DNA of 64,000 bases from Chloroflexi bacterium HGW-Chloroflexi-10 (lineage in GTDB: Bacteria > Chloroflexota > Anaerolineae > Anaerolineales > Anaerolineaceae): the NCBI GenBank assembly GCA_002840755.1, contig PHBZ01000025.1:1-64000 (forward strand). Direction: 5' to 3'. Made by a program: the position numbers and the translations under genes. The notes below the pieces were generated by a model. That model saw nothing but the letters and a program-made list of their open reading frames with translations, made no database searches and was not told the DNA's origin. Below, piece after piece: positions 63,002 through 64,000 of this stretch; the first letter of the stretch is position 1; every line of letters begins with the position of its first letter.

Positions 63002-64000
63002 TCAGGCGCCATACTTTGCAATCCGCCCTGCGTTTGCCAATGCAATCGGCATCACGTGCCTGGCTGGGATCAAACCCAAACTTCCACGCGAACAGGCATG
63101 TTCGCCAAATTCCGGTATATCATCGGATCGAACATATTTCGAATACAAGAGAACCGGTACCGGGTGCCAGCTATGGGATTTCATTACCGCCGGGGAAGAA
63201 TGGTCTCCCCCGATGATGACCACATCCGGATTGAGGGCCATCAGGCGAGGAATACACGCATCCATTTCTTCAATCGCCTTGACCTTTCCTTCAAAATCAC
63301 CCTTTTCTCCGCAGGTATCTGTCTTTTTAAAATGCAGGTAAAAGAAATCGTAATCCATCCAGTTTTTCTCAAGGGTATCAAATTCATCGGCAAGCGTCTG
63401 ACCATCTACATGTAAAACATCCATCCCCGCTAACCTGGCAACACCCCGGTACATGCCATTAACTGCAATCGCCGCTGCATGCAACCCGAACATTTCTGCA
63501 TAAGAAGGCACCTGCGGAAACTTCGCAAACCCGCGCAGCATAATCATATTCGCGGGGTGCCGATCCTTTAATATTTTTCGGGCTTCTGTAATAAACAGGT
63601 TGACCTTTTTGGCTGCCAATTCGGAATTTGAATTCTGCGCTACTACAGGCAAAGGTGGTACACCTGTTTTTAATGGGTCTGTTTCACTCAGATCTTCGCC
63701 TAACCCGGATGCACGCATTACAAAAGCGAATCGATGTTCTTTTACAGGTTCAATAAAGAACTCTACCCCATCAACCTTAATTGTTCTCAGCATTTCGACC
63801 AGTTTTATACTGGATTCAGTCGGAAGACGACCCGCTCTTCGATCCAATAGAATCCCCTCATCATCAACCGTACAAAAATTTCCACGTGCGGCCAAATCAT
63901 CAGGACCCAATTCAAAATCTACACCCAAAACTTCCAGAACCCCACGTCCTATCTCATAATCAAAAGGGTTATAGCCAAAAATAGAAAGATGTCCCGGTCC
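63002..64000 (-). CDS. ApgM-type 2,3-bisphosphoglycerate-independent phosphoglycerate mutase-like enzyme, N terminus beyond the edge
   Basis: 332 residues are visible and the frame is open to the right edge, so the first 60 or so residues, with the catalytic Ser and first metal ligands, are missing. GPGHLSIFGYNPFDYEIGRG, RGNFCTVDDEG, GMYRGVARLAGMDVL, FFYLHFKKTDTCGEKGDFEG and VIIGGDHSSPAVMKSHSWHP are hallmarks of the archaeal-type ApgM branch of the alkaline phosphatase superfamily. It may be the glycolytic phosphoglycerate mutase or a phosphomutase for another substrate. Its coupling to a PRK-like kinase suggests the latter is worth considering. Confidence 0.85.
   Translation of the reverse strand, partial: GPGHLSIFGYNPFDYEIGRGVLEVLGVDFELGPDDLAARGNFCTVDDEGILLDRRAGRLPTESSIKLVEMLRTIKVDGVEFFIEPVKEHRFAFVMRASGLGEDLSETDPLKTGVPPLPVVAQNSNSELAAKKVNLFITEARKILKDRHPANMIMLRGFAKFPQVPSYAEMFGLHAAAIAVNGMYRGVARLAGMDVLHVDGQTLADEFDTLEKNWMDYDFFYLHFKKTDTCGEKGDFEGKVKAIEEMDACIPRLMALNPDVVIIGGDHSSPAVMKSHSWHPVPVLLYSKYVRSDDIPEFGEHACSRGSLGLIPARHVMPIALANAGRIAKYGA

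Overview
The window looks like a chromosomal segment of a Gram-positive-type or monoderm-like bacterium, most likely Chloroflexota (class Anaerolineae). That placement is inference from gene content: very large Calx-beta and beta-helix secreted proteins, an FecR protein with a Pro/Thr tail, and secreted proteins ending in a short IYLPLLLK / VFLPLLVK tail that I associate with this phylum. No rRNA, tRNA or marker gene is present to prove it.

Region 1 (1-6974): the 5' part of a secreted beta-helix protein on the minus strand, a 1.5 kb AT-rich stretch without genes but with a strong promoter-like site, a foldable leader and several palindromes, then a 529 bp internally deleted insertion sequence with 10 bp terminal inverted repeats. 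33 bp further on begins a 1364-aa secreted transglutaminase-like protein.

Region 2 (6975-27944): a co-directional exopolysaccharide cluster. It has a degenerate GGDEF membrane protein, a priming phosphosugar transferase, a Wzz-like protein, a Wzx flippase, a Wzy/ligase, four further glycosyltransferases, a polysaccharide deacetylase and an asparagine-synthase-like amidotransferase that lacks the glutaminase cysteine. FemAB-like, GNAT and CapK-like enzymes follow, then the WbpD-WbpE-WbpB trio that makes UDP-2,3-diacetamido-2,3-dideoxy-glucuronic acid. An FecR protein with a PT-rich repeat tail closes it. Together they would build, decorate and export a polymer containing an amino-uronic acid.

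Region 3 (28467-43436): one 15 kb gene for a secreted protein of 4989 residues with an N-terminal beta-helix, cadherin-like domains, about 31 Calx-beta domains and an FLPLLVK tail. Seven Calx-beta domains form a 2.4 kb unit that has been duplicated in tandem.

Region 4 (43437-64000): two paralogous transporter loci facing each other. The left one (plus strand) is HAD - RpiR - fused permease - ATPase remnant - binding lipoprotein. The right one (minus strand) is ApgM-like phosphomutase - PRK-like kinase - RpiR - fused permease - ATPase - binding lipoprotein - HAD/HAD - HAD/TIM barrel - DUF47 - PiT - PfkB kinase - metallo-beta-lactamase-fold hydrolase. Three promoters (before the left HAD gene and before each RpiR gene) carry the same 23 bp palindrome TTACA-N13-TGYAA just downstream of the -10 box, the probable operator of the two RpiR proteins. 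The gene content suggests uptake and breakdown of a phosphorylated sugar, polyol or similar compound, with the phosphate handled by PiT/DUF47. The substrate cannot be named from sequence.
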